A DNA stretch of 64,000 nucleotides. It comes from Odiellus spinosus (Eukaryota; Arthropoda; Arachnida; Opiliones; Phalangiidae). Numbering within the stretch: position 1 is the stretch's first letter; each line of letters begins with the position of its first letter. The DNA is taken from positions 2,851,056-2,915,055 of the forward strand of contig OY987228.1 in assembly GCA_963920705.1 (NCBI GenBank), read 5' to 3'. A program made the translations under genes and the position numbers. The notes beneath the pieces are model-generated. The model did not search any database. It was not told the DNA's origin and saw nothing but the letters and a program-made list of their open reading frames with translations. Below are positions 9,565 to 20,017 of the stretch, one piece after another.

Positions 9565-12500
9565 TTAACGAATGATTTCCCAAGGGGGAGCGTATATAAG
9601 TTGTCTCTTAAAATTAAACATGTCTCGAGTTAGTGTAGGAAAATAGGGGTGGTTGATGAGATAAGCTGCTGCTTCTACGCTTGACCGCAGTTTCTTATGA
9701 TGCGGAGCAGGAGCATGATAGTAGATGTCTTTATCTACTCCTCCAGGCTGAACCGTCTGACGAAAAACCACTTCTCGAATAAATCCATGCTCAAAAGGTT
9801 GGATGGTTTTTTCAGTTAACAATGGATATTGTCGAAGTATTGCTGAATGATTGAGTGGTTGCGTCTCGTCATCTGGCACCTCTTCATCTGAAATATCTAG
9901 AATAGTGTCTTGAGAAGAATCTAAAAAGTTTGAGGTGTCTAGACCAGGATTAGGAGTTGAGTGTCGTATAGGACTGGTTAACGTATTCTCTTCAGTGTCT
10001 AGCTCGGAAGATTCATTTGCTACTGGTTCAGAGGGAGTTTGTGCTCCATCTGACTCATCAAGAATACTCTCAGGCATTATTTCTCCAGTATTATGGAAAA
10101 TCTTTAACTGGCTTATATGGCATTGGGAGCGTCTCTTAGTATTAATCTCTTCTAATTCGTAGACAAGATTAGAAATATGTCTTATGATGGTATATGGCCC
10201 AATCCATTTAGGTAACAGCTTAGCAGAAATATTTCGTGCAGCATTTGATAACTGATGATTCTCTTTCCATACCATCATTCCTGGTTGGAAATAGTCTTCA
10301 TCTCTACGTAAATCATAATATTTACGCTGTCGAGCTTGATTTACTTCAATCGTTCGAGAAACTGCTAAAATCTCTCTTCCTAGAACCTCAATTCGTTCCT
10401 GATTCTCTAAGAGAAAATCAGCGCGATCAACTTCAGTAATAATGTCTTCATAAATTTCCCAAGGAGTATTGGGTTCTCGGCCATGATTCAGATAGAATGG
10501 AGTCCTACCCGTAGTTACGTGAGGACTACTATTAAGGGCAAATTGTAAAGTGGATAAGCTAGAATCCCAGGATTGTTGGTCATTTCCGACGTGTATAGAC
10601 AATAAGGCCTTAATAGAACGGTTTGTCCTCTCTACAGGGTTAGCTTGAGGATGGTAAGGAGAAGTATATCCACACTGGATATTGAATAAAGTGCAAGTCT
10701 CCTTCCACATTCTCGATACAAATTGTAACCCATTATCTGATAGGATTTTCTTAGGTGATCCCCATCGTAAGATTAGGTCTTTTAAAGTAGCACTAACTGT
10801 GCTAGCTGTTATGTCTGGTAGGGCTATCAATTCTACGAACCTGGTAAAAACATCCAGGTATACTAATAGGTATTTATTCCTTTTATGACTAATGGGTAAA
10901 GGTCCCATCAAATCCACACTGACTAAATCCCAAGGGTTGTGTACCGTGGTGGATGTCATTAGGCCTGGTGTTTTCCGATTGCGACTCTTATATTGTTGGC
11001 AGGTCACACAGGTTGCTACATATCTAGCGACATCTGTTTTCAAAGTAGGCCAATAAAACCGAAACTTTACAGCTTCATATGTCTTATCTCTCCCTTTATG
11101 TCCAGCTAATAAGTGGGTATGATAAAGTTGTAAGCAATTAGTTCGTAATGTCTGAGGTAGGAATAATTTCTTAGACTGATTTCCCCATGCCTTCCGGTAC
11201 AGAGTATCACTTACTACCTCGTAAAGTTTTTGTAGGTTTGGCGAATTTAGTTGGAGGTTTTTTATATGTAGTGTCTCAGGGTCGGTATTTTGTTCCCTAC
11301 GTATATCGTCTATAGAGAAAGTACCCATTACTAAAGGTGGTGGTGCCGGAAGAACGCTATTGTTTAGTAATACGGCCCCCAATGTAATAGATATAACTGC
11401 GTCCCTGGATAGATAATCTGCCACTACATTTTCAACTCCCTTTCTATATTGAATCTTAAAAGTAAAGGATTGCAAAAACATCACCCATCTAGCTATACGC
11501 GCTGTCGGTTCTTTCTGGGAAAATAACCATTGTAAACTCTTATGGTCGGTAATCACTATGAACTCACGACCTTCAAGTAAATGTTTATATTTATTCACCG
11601 CCCAAAATATCGCTAAGCATTCCTGCTCATAAGTAGAATAATTCTTCTCTGCTTTATTTAAAAGCCTAGACCCATATATTAAAGGATATTCTATTGGTCC
11701 TTCTTTCTGAGAAATCATGGCTCCCAGGGCTATGCCACTGGCGTCTGTTGTTAAATAAATAGGTTTCTCTGGGTCATAGTGATATAGGGGGTTAGTAATA
11801 ATTCCCAAAACAGACTCTTTTAGTGTCTGATAAGCCTTGTCACATTCTGGTGTCCATTTCCATCTAACCTTTTTCCGTTTTAAAGCATACAAGGGTGCAG
11901 CTATTTCGGCGTAACGTGGGATAAATCGGTTATGCCACCCTGTAAAGCCTAAAAATCTTTGTAAAGATTTCTCATTGTGAGGTCTGGGTAAAGATTTAAT
12001 TAATTCTGTCTTATCAGGGTTTATATGTATACCTTCTTGATCTACTATATGTCCTAAAATTAGGGCTTTATTACGGGCAAAAAAACACTTGGTTGTATTT
12101 AGTGTTAAGCCTACCGACTGTAATTTCCTAAAAACATATTCAAGGGCCCTAAGATGTTCGACCCAGGTTTTAGAGGCTACAATTATATCGTCTAAATAGA
12201 TAGCGATATTAAACCCTGCTTTATCTCTAAAAATAGTATCCATAGCTTTTTGAAAAGTTGTCGGGGCATTACATAGGCCAAATGGCATTACGAGATACTC
12301 AAATTTTCCAAAAGGGGAAACAAAAGCAGTTTTATTCTGACTGCTTGGGTCCATTGGGACTTGAAAATACCCCGATTGTAAGTCAAGTGTCGTAATGAAT
12401 TGTGGATTTTTAAGGTCAAATAGTATGCCTGCAATGTCTGGTAGTGGGTAAGAATCCTTCCTCGTTAATTTGTTTAAGGCTCGATAATCAATACACATTC

Positions 12501-13131
12501 GCCATCCACCTTCCTTCTTCGGGACTAGGCAGATGTTCGAAGACCAAGGACTATTAGATGGTTTAATAAGGCCTTCAGCTAGTAGCTTATCAATGTGTTC
12601 TTTAATTATGGCCCTTTGTGCTGGTGAAATCTTTCGAGGGTAGGCCTTACACGGATTTTCTTTCCCAGTGTCTATTAAATGAGAGGTTATATCCGTTATA
12701 CCTAACTGGCCTGAAAATAACGTAGAAAATTTTTCCATTAATAAACTAAGTTCTTGTTTCTGAATAGGTGTCGTAGCACTCTCTTCGACAGCCAATCTAA
12801 TGGTGTCAGATATATCGGAATTTTTTATTGGAGAAATAGGCTTAGGTGACGTGGTTAATTTGAAAATGTTGTCATCTAGTTGTAGGGTTCTGTATTTATA
12901 GTTTATAATTGCGTTATGTCTCAGATAGAAATCGTGTCCTAGAATTATTTCACAATAAAGATTAGGAGCTAAAATAAACTCATGCGTGAACAGATTATCA
13001 TCTACTTGGAAGATTAGAGTATCTTTTCCTCGTGTAGGAAAAAATTGTCCATTTGGCATAAACGCACAATCGTCTACTAACTCCACTAACTCATTTGGAT
13101 CTTTAAGTTTATAGTAAGTGTCTAGCGACAT
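9565..13131 (-). CDS. pol: Gypsy-1 pol: protease, RT, RNase H, integrase, MBD-like tail
   Basis: A single open frame of 1188 residues. Visible parts in order: C-terminal part of the retropepsin with ILGHDF (about residue 65); reverse transcriptase (about 190-370) with LDLQSGYFQ, a VMPFGLCNAP motif and YLDDIIV; RNase H (about 455-575) with TDASG and DHKSLQWLF; integrase zinc domain with H-x-H and CVTCQQYK (about 665-715); integrase core (about 730-890) with the D, SDNGLQFVS and E positions of the DDE triad; a C-terminal GPYTIIRH-type SH3-like tail; a Ser/Asp-rich linker; and a methyl-CpG-binding-domain-like module at residues 1113-1188 (9568-9795). Protease, RT, RNase H and integrase are standard for Ty3/Gypsy; the last module is not. 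Confidence 0.95.
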   Translation of the reverse strand: MSLDTYYKLKDPNELVELVDDCAFMPNGQFFPTRGKDTLIFQVDDNLFTHEFILAPNLYCEIILGHDFYLRHNAIINYKYRTLQLDDNIFKLTTSPKPISPIKNSDISDTIRLAVEESATTPIQKQELSLLMEKFSTLFSGQLGITDITSHLIDTGKENPCKAYPRKISPAQRAIIKEHIDKLLAEGLIKPSNSPWSSNICLVPKKEGGWRMCIDYRALNKLTRKDSYPLPDIAGILFDLKNPQFITTLDLQSGYFQVPMDPSSQNKTAFVSPFGKFEYLVMPFGLCNAPTTFQKAMDTIFRDKAGFNIAIYLDDIIVASKTWVEHLRALEYVFRKLQSVGLTLNTTKCFFARNKALILGHIVDQEGIHINPDKTELIKSLPRPHNEKSLQRFLGFTGWHNRFIPRYAEIAAPLYALKRKKVRWKWTPECDKAYQTLKESVLGIITNPLYHYDPEKPIYLTTDASGIALGAMISQKEGPIEYPLIYGSRLLNKAEKNYSTYEQECLAIFWAVNKYKHLLEGREFIVITDHKSLQWLFSQKEPTARIARWVMFLQSFTFKIQYRKGVENVVADYLSRDAVISITLGAVLLNNSVLPAPPPLVMGTFSIDDIRREQNTDPETLHIKNLQLNSPNLQKLYEVVSDTLYRKAWGNQSKKLFLPQTLRTNCLQLYHTHLLAGHKGRDKTYEAVKFRFYWPTLKTDVARYVATCVTCQQYKSRNRKTPGLMTSTTVHNPWDLVSVDLMGPLPISHKRNKYLLVYLDVFTRFVELIALPDITASTVSATLKDLILRWGSPKKILSDNGLQFVSRMWKETCTLFNIQCGYTSPYHPQANPVERTNRSIKALLSIHVGNDQQSWDSSLSTLQFALNSSPHVTTGRTPFYLNHGREPNTPWEIYEDIITEVDRADFLLENQERIEVLGREILAVSRTIEVNQARQRKYYDLRRDEDYFQPGMMVWKENHQLSNAARNISAKLLPKWIGPYTIIRHISNLVYELEEINTKRRSQCHISQLKIFHNTGEIMPESILDESDGAQTPSEPVANESSELDTEENTLTSPIRHSTPNPGLDTSNFLDSSQDTILDISDEEVPDDETQPLNHSAILRQYPLLTEKTIQPFEHGFIREVVFRQTVQPGGVDKDIYYHAPAPHHKKLRSSVEAAAYLINHPYFPTLTRDMFNFKRQLIYAPPWEIIR
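9568..9795 (-). other. MBD/TAM-like domain at the Gypsy-1 pol C-terminus
   Basis: The 76-residue tail contains HGFIREVVFRQTVQPGG, DIYYHAPAP, KKLRSSVEAAAYL and a final FNF. This follows the MBD/TAM consensus order: GW-x-R-x-x-x-x-R, then (D)hYY-x-x-P, then KKLRS-x-x-E-x-x-x-YL, then FxF. Gypsy-2 carries a related module at 23301-23492. Binding to methylated CpG is an inference from the family and has not been shown; many MBD-like domains bind DNA or protein without methyl specificity. Confidence 0.7.
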
Positions 13132-13319
13132 AAAACTACCCTGAGCTCCATTATCTATCTGGGCATAAAGTATAAATGAAGGCAGCTTAGAATCAGGATA
13201 GGTAACTGGTAAAACAAAAGAAGGTTCATATCCTATTCTTGCACTGCCAATCCTACATTTCTTCCGTTTCTTAGGGGATTTAAACCGGCAAGGAAACCAA
13301 CCCCTCCTACGGTCCTTGC

Positions 13320-14785
13320 CTATACGTTTCCCTTCAAGTCAGGACAATTAGGCCTAATGTGTCCCTTTTTCTTACAATGATGACAGGTTAGGTTTGTATG
13401 AAAATTTCCCTTCCCTAGTGTTATAGGTTTAGGGATAGTAGGAGTTGATGTCTTGGAACCCCTTAAAACTGGTACCTTACTACTAGGTTTATTAAATGTC
13501 TTGCTATAAGCTCTCATATCTTCCAACTTCCCAGCCTTTAGTTTTAACGAGGCTATGGTCGTACATTCATGTACTAAATGTTCGCCAATATCAGCCTTCA
13601 TATTATTTAATAAATGAAAAACTAATCTAGGTTCGGGAATGGGGACTCCTAAAGTCAGGTTAAGAGCTTGAATACGATTAATAAAAGCTACTGCGGTCTC
13701 GCTAGGTCTTTGCCGGGAGCTTGTTATTTTAGCAGCTATCGCATGTTCCTGATCAGCTGATAAAAATGTGTCTCTTAGCTTTCTAGTAAGTACAGGTAGG
13801 GAGGTTATGGCCTGACAGTCTTCTGTACGCCACCAAACTACGGCTTCACCCTTTAAACATTCAGGTATGATAGTTAATGTCTCGGCCTCGCTCAAAGAAT
13901 GTTTCTTCTGAAATACCTCTAATTAGAATAAGAAATTAGTAACTTCGGTCCTATCTCCCGAAAAAGAAAATGTAGGAGTAGGTAATTCCCTAGGTATTCT
14001 AGGCCTAGCTATCTGTCCCTGGCTGTTCAATAGTTGCTGAGAAACTAGTTGCTGTTGAATCGCTAATTGATTTGCTAATTGTTGTTGAGCAGCTAATAAT
14101 TGTTGAGTTGGGGGTTGAATGTTACCCTAGTATGTGTCCTAGAAGGGGATACCCTATAATTTCTGGTATATGGCTGTCTACTAGTAGGATTTATCAATAT
14201 AGGTCTAGGTAACGAGTGACACGTAGGCCTGGGCCTATTTATATCTGAATTTGCGGAATTGCCTACTTGGGTAGTATTAGGAGGAAAAACCTGACCACTG
14301 GAAGGAATGGGATTTGTAAAAGGTGTCTGAGCTTGAAAAGAAACATCAAAGGCTGTGTCTAATAAAGAGTCAGAAGGATGAGGTAAAGGTGTCCTAGTAG
14401 GTGATATTCTTGACCAAGGGTCATTAAAAGCTAGACTAGTATTTGAAAATTTTTTGTTACTTCCCTCAATTTCCTGTGTTTCAGCTCGACGATCTTCTCT
14501 AGGCCTTTGTGTCTCCATGTTAAATTGTAGGTCATGTCTAGGAGGATGTCTAGAAGCAGGGAGTCCTAAACGTAGGTGTGGCGGCGTGTCAAAAAATCTG
14601 GACTCTATCATAATACGGGCTTCGCGTTCTGCGTTACTTTCCGGTAGTAACCTGTCTGAACGCGGCAAGAACCGAGTCGGATCATTCGTTGAGAAATTTT
14701 GCCGCTCCCCCTCTTCCTCACTACTATCAGACGAGTTTAAACGAGTTGGGCCGCGCCGTAAATTTGAGCGATCCCACATAATCAA
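13320..14785 (-). pseudogene. gag: Gypsy-1 gag region
   Basis: This is the nucleocapsid/capsid coding region between the primer site and pol. The promoter-proximal part is a Pro/Ser/Arg-rich leader segment. The distal part has the retrotransposon-gag helical pattern (KGEAVVWWRTE, LSADQEHAIAAKITSSRQR, ETAVAFINRI) and ends with a zinc knuckle, CHHCKKKGHIRPNC, just before the pol frame. It is a fossil copy with about one or two breaks. Confidence 0.8.
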
Positions 14786-14872
14786 GACACTTATATATGC
14801 TACTTATTAATTAAATAAATTGAGAAAAATATAAATAAAAAAAATAGCTAACAAAACTTAACCCTATCCCGG

Positions 14873-14889
14873 CCCCTGTTCGGGCGCCA
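14873..14889 (-). other. Gypsy-1 primer-binding site, tRNA-Lys type
   Basis: The minus strand reads TGGCGCCCGAACAGGGG, 7 nt inside the 5' LTR. This is the well-known primer-binding sequence complementary to the 3' end of tRNA-Lys (the type used by lentiviruses and several gypsy-group elements). Confidence 0.85.
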
Positions 14890-14896
14890 TTAATAA

Positions 14897-15424
14897 TGTA
14901 ACGGATTACGGGGGGAGATCTTACAACCTAGCCGGGACGCCGATGGCCTAAGGTTAACTTATCAGTCAAAACTCCAACTTACCAACGCTGCCAGAGACAT
15001 AATTCAATCTACTGTCTTACGCGGCTTCGAGACGTTAAAATCGATAAATAATTTCAACTTGAACAAAAAAAAAACGATAATCTTTTAGTTAGGTCTCGAT
15101 AAATTTATTGCATACAAGAGCAAACTTTGCGCGGTACAAAAATAAATTGTGACTATTCAGTCTAGTGTCGGAGTCTCATCTGCCCTCGTCTCTCTCTCTC
15201 TCCAAACCCTTTTTATCTTAAAGGTATCCCTTCGCGCATGAGCAGTGGCAGACGAAAGCAGACGTACTTATATTTTGATCTACAACAGTTTAAACAATTA
15301 TATTTTTTAACAATATGCGGGAATTAAACAACAGTATTAATCGTTTTTAAATGGAACGCTTTAGTTAATGAAATGGAGTAAGCCTAATGTGTCAAATTCT
15401 AAGGTAAATTTCCCAACCATTACA
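14897..15424 (-). repeat. Gypsy-1 5' LTR
   Basis: 528 bp and almost identical to 7634-8156. It is followed on the right by the AAAT target duplication (15425-15428). Promoter and polyadenylation functions are expected here from the family; I see no unambiguous TATA box. Confidence 0.95.
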
Positions 15425-16730
15425 AAATTTTTCAGGGCTCGGCTCGAAGCTCGATAAGGAAATTTTCCAAGAGCTCGAGCTCGGCTCGAAGCCTGAAATT
15501 TAGGGCTCGCACACCTCTATTTTTTCATAATCTCTTTGATATTTATTTGGTCATTTTTTTATCAGAATGAAAATGGGAGTTCGCTTAGCAGCCTTATATC
15601 ACAACTTAATTTTTTTATGCATTTTAATTATGCTTTTAACATTCCCAATATATTAAAAAAAACTTACTTCCCCCTATCTTATTTATCACTTTAATAAGAA
15701 ATTTTGACACAAACTCAAAAATCGAGGACTCTCGCATCCATAACATTTAAAATTATTTATTTTGGAAATTAAAAGAAAAAAAAAAATAATGTAGAAAATT
15801 AAGAAAATGAAAGGAGTTTGGAAACTTATTTACAATCTTTTTTTTACAATTAAGTTAATTTTTTATCCAAAATTTTTTGGACAATTAAATTTCATTCTAC
15901 ATGTATTAAATAAAGTTACGAGGAGATCATGTTATAGAACATAATGTAAGCGGCATCGGTCTGAGAGAAACAAAATTTGATATATTTACTAGGATTAAGG
16001 TATTAATAAAGGAATAATGAAGCCTAACAATGAGGGATATTCTATAGATTCCTAATTCTTAAAATAGGCCTAGCTAAGAAATCTACAAACCAATATTTAA
16101 TAGACATACAACCTGACTCGTTTCAGGACTTTTCAAATAGATTTTGGTTAAAGTGACCTTGAATGGGGGGGAGGGGGGTGACAAAATCAAATTTATGTAT
16201 AAATATCAATTAAATTAGAAAGTAGGCCTCACAAGGATCAGATGTTAAACATCCTCTGGCCAATGAGCTACGTTCAAAAGGTTTTACAGCCATGATTGGA
16301 GGCTGTTTAACCGAAACATTCCTGGGATTCTTGTTAAGCCTACTTTTCGAGTAAGTTAATTGAATTCTAGCGTAACATTTGATTGTAATTTTTTTACTAG
16401 CGAATAAGGCCTATCTCAACAATAAACAATAGAAAATCACTTATGGACAGGTTTCATTCTCCCTTTAAATTTGAAGTTAATTATTTTTAAGTAACTTACG
16501 GCTACAGAACTTGCGCTAATTTCAGAGACATCATGATCATCATATTTATACCATTTCTTATTTCGAGATTTGCAATTAGCGATGTCTATAAGATTAAAAT
16601 TAAATTAAATTTTTAAATTGGACTAATGATAATCAAAATTTAACTTACAGTGTCCTCCTTCTAAGGTTCCAAAATGATTCTAAAAATTTTTATTTAAAAA
16701 AATGAAATAGTAAAAAACTATGAAAGGTAA
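15425..16730. other. Arm A, non-coding segment between the two Gypsy elements
   Basis: The whole stretch matches 53766-55088 in reverse complement. It is part of the 2-kb TIR element described at 53758-55749 and contains only AT-rich non-coding DNA. It ends in GTAA (16727-16730), the left target duplication of Gypsy-2. Confidence 0.8.
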
Positions 16731-17044
16731 TGTAACAGGCTTAGATTTAATCTATCAATGTTCCCACTTCGGGGAAGCCTACTGACTTAAATCTAAGGCC
16801 TACTGCTACAATTTACCTTATTTCCTGAAGCCTATCTCAACCCCTATTTTAGTTAGCTTTTATTCCTTATTTTAATTATCAAATTCCCTTTGGGAAACGT
16901 AATTCGTTTTATTTTGCTTTTATACACTAGTAACTACAGGAGCCTAGGCTTACCTTTTTCTCCATGTGGCCTTCCACTTGATTGAGTCGTTTTCCGTTTT
17001 CTAAGGCTGCTCGTTTTCTTCCCAAATAACTTTCTACTATTTTC

Positions 17045-17697
17045 GGGAGTTTTGAAGAATAGGTCCCGGTAGCCATTTTTTATTTTATTTTTTTTTTTAA
17101 AAAGAGAAAAATGCGAGAAAAATTATGGTGTCAAAATTATTTGGGGCCGACAATTATCAACAAAGATATGTACGTTTCAAATTTGCCATTTTCCCGTTTT
17201 GCGCCATCGCGGTTCAAGGGAGGAAACGGCGGTAGATTAGAGGGATACCGCCAAGGTTCGTAAAAATAACGAAGGATTATTTTAAAGGAAAGGAGACAAA
17301 TTTTTGGAATAACCTAACCTAACCTAACCAAACCTAACCAAACCTAACCTAACCAAACCAAACCTAACCTAAAAATTTTTTTTTTGGAAAAAAAAACAAA
17401 AAAACATTTTCTAATTTCAAATTTCAAGTCACCTACCCTTTAAAGTAAGCTTCGACCACCAACCTTCACCGTCAAACCCCCCCTCCCCTTTCTCCTAGCC
17501 GTATCCCTCTGTCTACCGCCGTTTCCTCCCTTGCACCACGATGGCGCAACACGGGGAAATTGAAACGTCCATATCTTTGTTAATAATTGTCGGCCCCAAA
17601 TAGTTTTTACACCATAATTTTTCTCGCATTTTTCTCTTTTAGAAAAAGTATTTTATTTTTAATTTTGGCTACCGGGACCTATTCTTCAATTTGGCCC
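17045..17697. mobile_element. Fold-back (long-TIR) MITE inside the Gypsy-2 LTR
   Basis: 653 bp with inverted arms of roughly 200 bp. GAAGAATAGGTCCCGGTAGC at the left is matched in reverse at the right (GCTACCGGGACCTATTCTTC), and GGGGCCGACAATTATCAACA is matched by TGTTAATAATTGTCGGCCCC. The outer bases are GGG...CCC. A 7-8 bp near-duplication (TATTTTC / TATTGTC) flanks it and is single in the other LTR. It has no coding capacity and inserted after Gypsy-2. Confidence 0.85.
17309..17372. repeat. Telomere-like (AACCT)n tract
   Basis: Irregular AACCT/AACCA units, i.e. TTAGG on the other strand, sit in the loop between the arms of the fold-back element. TTAGG is the ancestral arthropod telomere unit. 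The tract is short, interrupted by AACCA variants and internal to a MITE, so it is interstitial and not a chromosome end. Confidence 0.85.
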
Positions 17698-17956
17698 TAT
17701 TGTCTGTTAATGCTTACGTCTCTTTTATTTTAATTTCTCCCTATCTACAATTGTTAACTCTTTCAACAATTAAGAGATCAGAACTAAGAGAGCTCTACCA
17801 GAGCACAGGAGGAACTGACTTTTTTTCCAAAACGAAAATTATATTGCTCTTTTGATAGGGAGGAAGAACGCAAGGGGGCGCCACCAGTTCTACTGAGCCC
17901 GAGATTTTTTTTTTGGCGGGCTTTTCGAACTGTTGGCGCCCTGTTGCACTCTCCCA

Positions 17957-17987
<31 letters not shown>

Positions 17988-18217
17988 GAAAATTTAAGTA
18001 GAAAAACATTTTTCATAAATATAAGTGTAAATAGTCGAAAATTATCTTTTTTTTCTGTAGAAAACAATAGAATTTTTTTTTTTTTCGTTTCTTTTCAGAG
18101 TTGACTAGAAAAAATATTTTTCATAAATATCAGAATTTTTTTCTTTAGAAAACATTAGCAAATCTAGTTTTTTTTTTCCAAAAATCTAAATCTTTTCCTT
18201 TTTGAGTGTCGTTTAGT

Positions 18218-19785
18218 TTAATTGAATTGTTCGCGCCTTTTTCTTCTCTCTCTCCTTCGATAAAAGAATCGTGATGGGCAAAACACGGGGTAATGTAAAC
18301 CGCACTCGCCGCAGGCAACACATTTATAACCCTTTTCAGGAGGGACGATCACTGGCCAACCTTCCGAATTTATTGGATACAGAGCGGATATTTGTTCCAT
18401 GGACATGGACGGCCATGCTTCCGGGATTTTCGGTCGGTCCAGAGGAGGGCTGGCCAAAACAATTCTCCTTTGATTCCTTTCTTCGGACGTCAGGTACCAT
18501 CTTCTAGAGGGCGGGACTGGTAAGTACCCGTAGGCTCGATGCGAAAGTGCTTGTAGTTTTCGTAAGTCGAAGGCTGTTGGACGTCTTCCAGTGAGGAGAT
18601 GGATAGTTTTGGTAGGTTGTTGCCCGTTTTTAGTATTGGTTCTTGAAGATCTTTCTGAGTCGGAACGTTTCTGCGGAAGGCTATTTTTAATTAGGGACAC
18701 TTCTTTATTTTTTTCTTCTTTTTGTAGGTTATTTGTTGAGGATTTTTCTTGACAGGAGAATGAAGAGAGTATATTTGAAGCTCCACTTTCATCCGTTCTT
18801 CGTTCCGTATCGCTCAACTGGGTAGGATCATCTAATAGCAAGATGTCTTCTTTTTCCTGTCTCATCTGTCGTGCCTCTTTCGTCTTCCTTCCATTTTTCT
18901 GTCCTTCTAATCTTTTTGCTTCTTCTTCCTTTCTTAATTGTTTTTCTTTCAGCTTCAGCTCTTCCTTGACGTCAACATTTTCACCGGTTTCGGGGTTTCG
19001 TTGTTTAGGATCGAAGGTGGAAAAGAACTCGCCTAATTTCCAGCTGACTCGTTGGTTTGTGGATCGTTGTTCTTCTATTTCCTCTTTTTCTTTTTTCATT
19101 TTCTCGATTTCCTTATTCCACTTTCTTCTCCATTCCCTGTATAATCTTCGTTCTTCCTCATAATTCCTCTCTTCCTGTAATCTCTTTTTTTCTTCGCGAC
19201 GTTTCTTTTCCATCTCTTGATCATCTTCTTCCTTCCACTTTCTTAATCTTTCTTTTTCTTCCTCTTGTTCCTGTTTCCAACTTCTTTCTTTCTTTCGTTC
19301 TCTTTCCTGTCTCCATCTTTCTTCTGACTTTTTTCTTTCTTCGTTCAAGTATTTTCTTAATTTCTCGCTTTCCATTCTTTCTTCGGTATCTCTTTTATCT
19401 TTGTCTAAACTATCTTCCTTTTTATGGCATCTCCTCTTCTTTGGAATTTCGTTTAGATCGTGTGAAGCTTGGGATTTTTCTGACTTTTCTTCCTCCATCG
19501 GTTGTCCTTCAGCAATTATCTCTGGGTTTCCTTCCGTGCTGAGGGCTCGTTCGGATAATCTCTTGGGATTTTCTTCGATGGGGAGGGGTCCTTCAGAAAA
19601 TCTTTCCGGGGTGTCTTCCATTCTTTCATTCTCTTCCGCTTCCTTTTGTTTGATTGCTTTAAATGTTCGACGTCTCCTTTTTTCTTCTAGTCTTTGATAT
19701 ATTCTTTCTAAACTTCCTTCTACCACGCTGCTTATTCTATCTATTTCTGTAATTAGACTATCCAAGATTCTCAAAATTTTATCCA
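18218..19785 (-). pseudogene. Gypsy-2 third coding region, distal part (coiled coil)
   Basis: This is the portion of the third coding region on the 3'-LTR side of the inserted DNA transposon. It is about 520 residues. After a short non-repetitive start comes an extended Glu/Lys/Arg-rich stretch with heptad-like spacing, predicted to be a long coiled coil. A C-terminal segment of normal composition (PTAFDLRKLQALSHRAYGYL, then EAWPSMSMEQISALYP) follows and ends in a Cys-rich motif CVACGECGLHYPVFCP. No family was recognised. Its position matches the third ORF of Gypsy-1, which also ends in a Cys/His motif, but the sequences are not obviously alike. The first few codons of the open frame lie within the transposon's terminal repeat. 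Confidence 0.6.
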
Positions 19786-19908
19786 AAAGAACAACAGCAA
19801 CTCCCCACAAGAGTCTGGGTACACGTAATGTTAAAAATTTTGGTCTCTTTTATGAAAAATACGTATTTTATGATTAAAATAGGGTAGTTGGGGGATAATT
19901 TAAACGTA

Positions 19909-19969
19909 ATTATTTTTCGCCAACCTGGTTGGCAAAAAGTTTTGCCAGCCAGGTTGGCGAAAAATAATT
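19909..19969. repeat. Perfect-stem hairpin next to the transposon left TIR
   Basis: Arms TTATTTTTCGCCAACCTGG and CCAGGTTGGCGAAAAATAA surround TTGGCAAAAAGTTTTGCCAG, giving a stem of about 28 bp with one mismatch. It lies between the TIR and the transposase start. A role in transposase binding or promoter control is possible but unproven. Confidence 0.85.
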
Positions 19970-20017
19970 AAACCCGTTTTTATAAACATTACAAAAAATT
20001 AATATCTGGTTTGAACC

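Larger units (their letters stand above)
7634..15424 (-). mobile_element. Gypsy-1, Ty3/Gypsy LTR element with three coding regions
   Basis: 7.79-kb element read right to left, with 523/528-bp LTRs that begin TGTAACGG and end CCATTACA. A 4-bp AAAT target duplication lies at 7630-7633 and 15425-15428, and the empty site is preserved in arm B at 55085-55088. Order in the element: 5' LTR, primer site, gag region, pol (PR-RT-RH-INT plus an MBD-like tail), third ORF, polypurine tract, 3' LTR. The LTRs differ by about three substitutions plus small indels, so it is young. It looks nearly whole, with about one or two breaks, in the gag region. Confidence 0.95.
16731..17948 (-). repeat. Gypsy-2 3' LTR, interrupted by a fold-back element
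   Basis: The two outer parts (16731-17044 and 17698-17948) align with the uninterrupted LTR 30685-31241. The break point is between TCTATTTTC and TGTTAATGC. Purine-rich AGGGTGGGAG, read on the minus strand from about 17949-17960, lies just inside and serves as the polypurine tract. Confidence 0.9.

Noticed and set aside
17309-17372. Chromosome end or telomere
   Set aside because: The tract is only about 60 bp, irregular, and inside a MITE inside an LTR.
18843-19697. Plus-strand Phe/Ser/Leu-rich frames opposite the Gypsy-2 coiled coil
   Set aside because: They are the antisense reading of Glu/Lys/Arg-rich codons and show no family or membrane-protein pattern.
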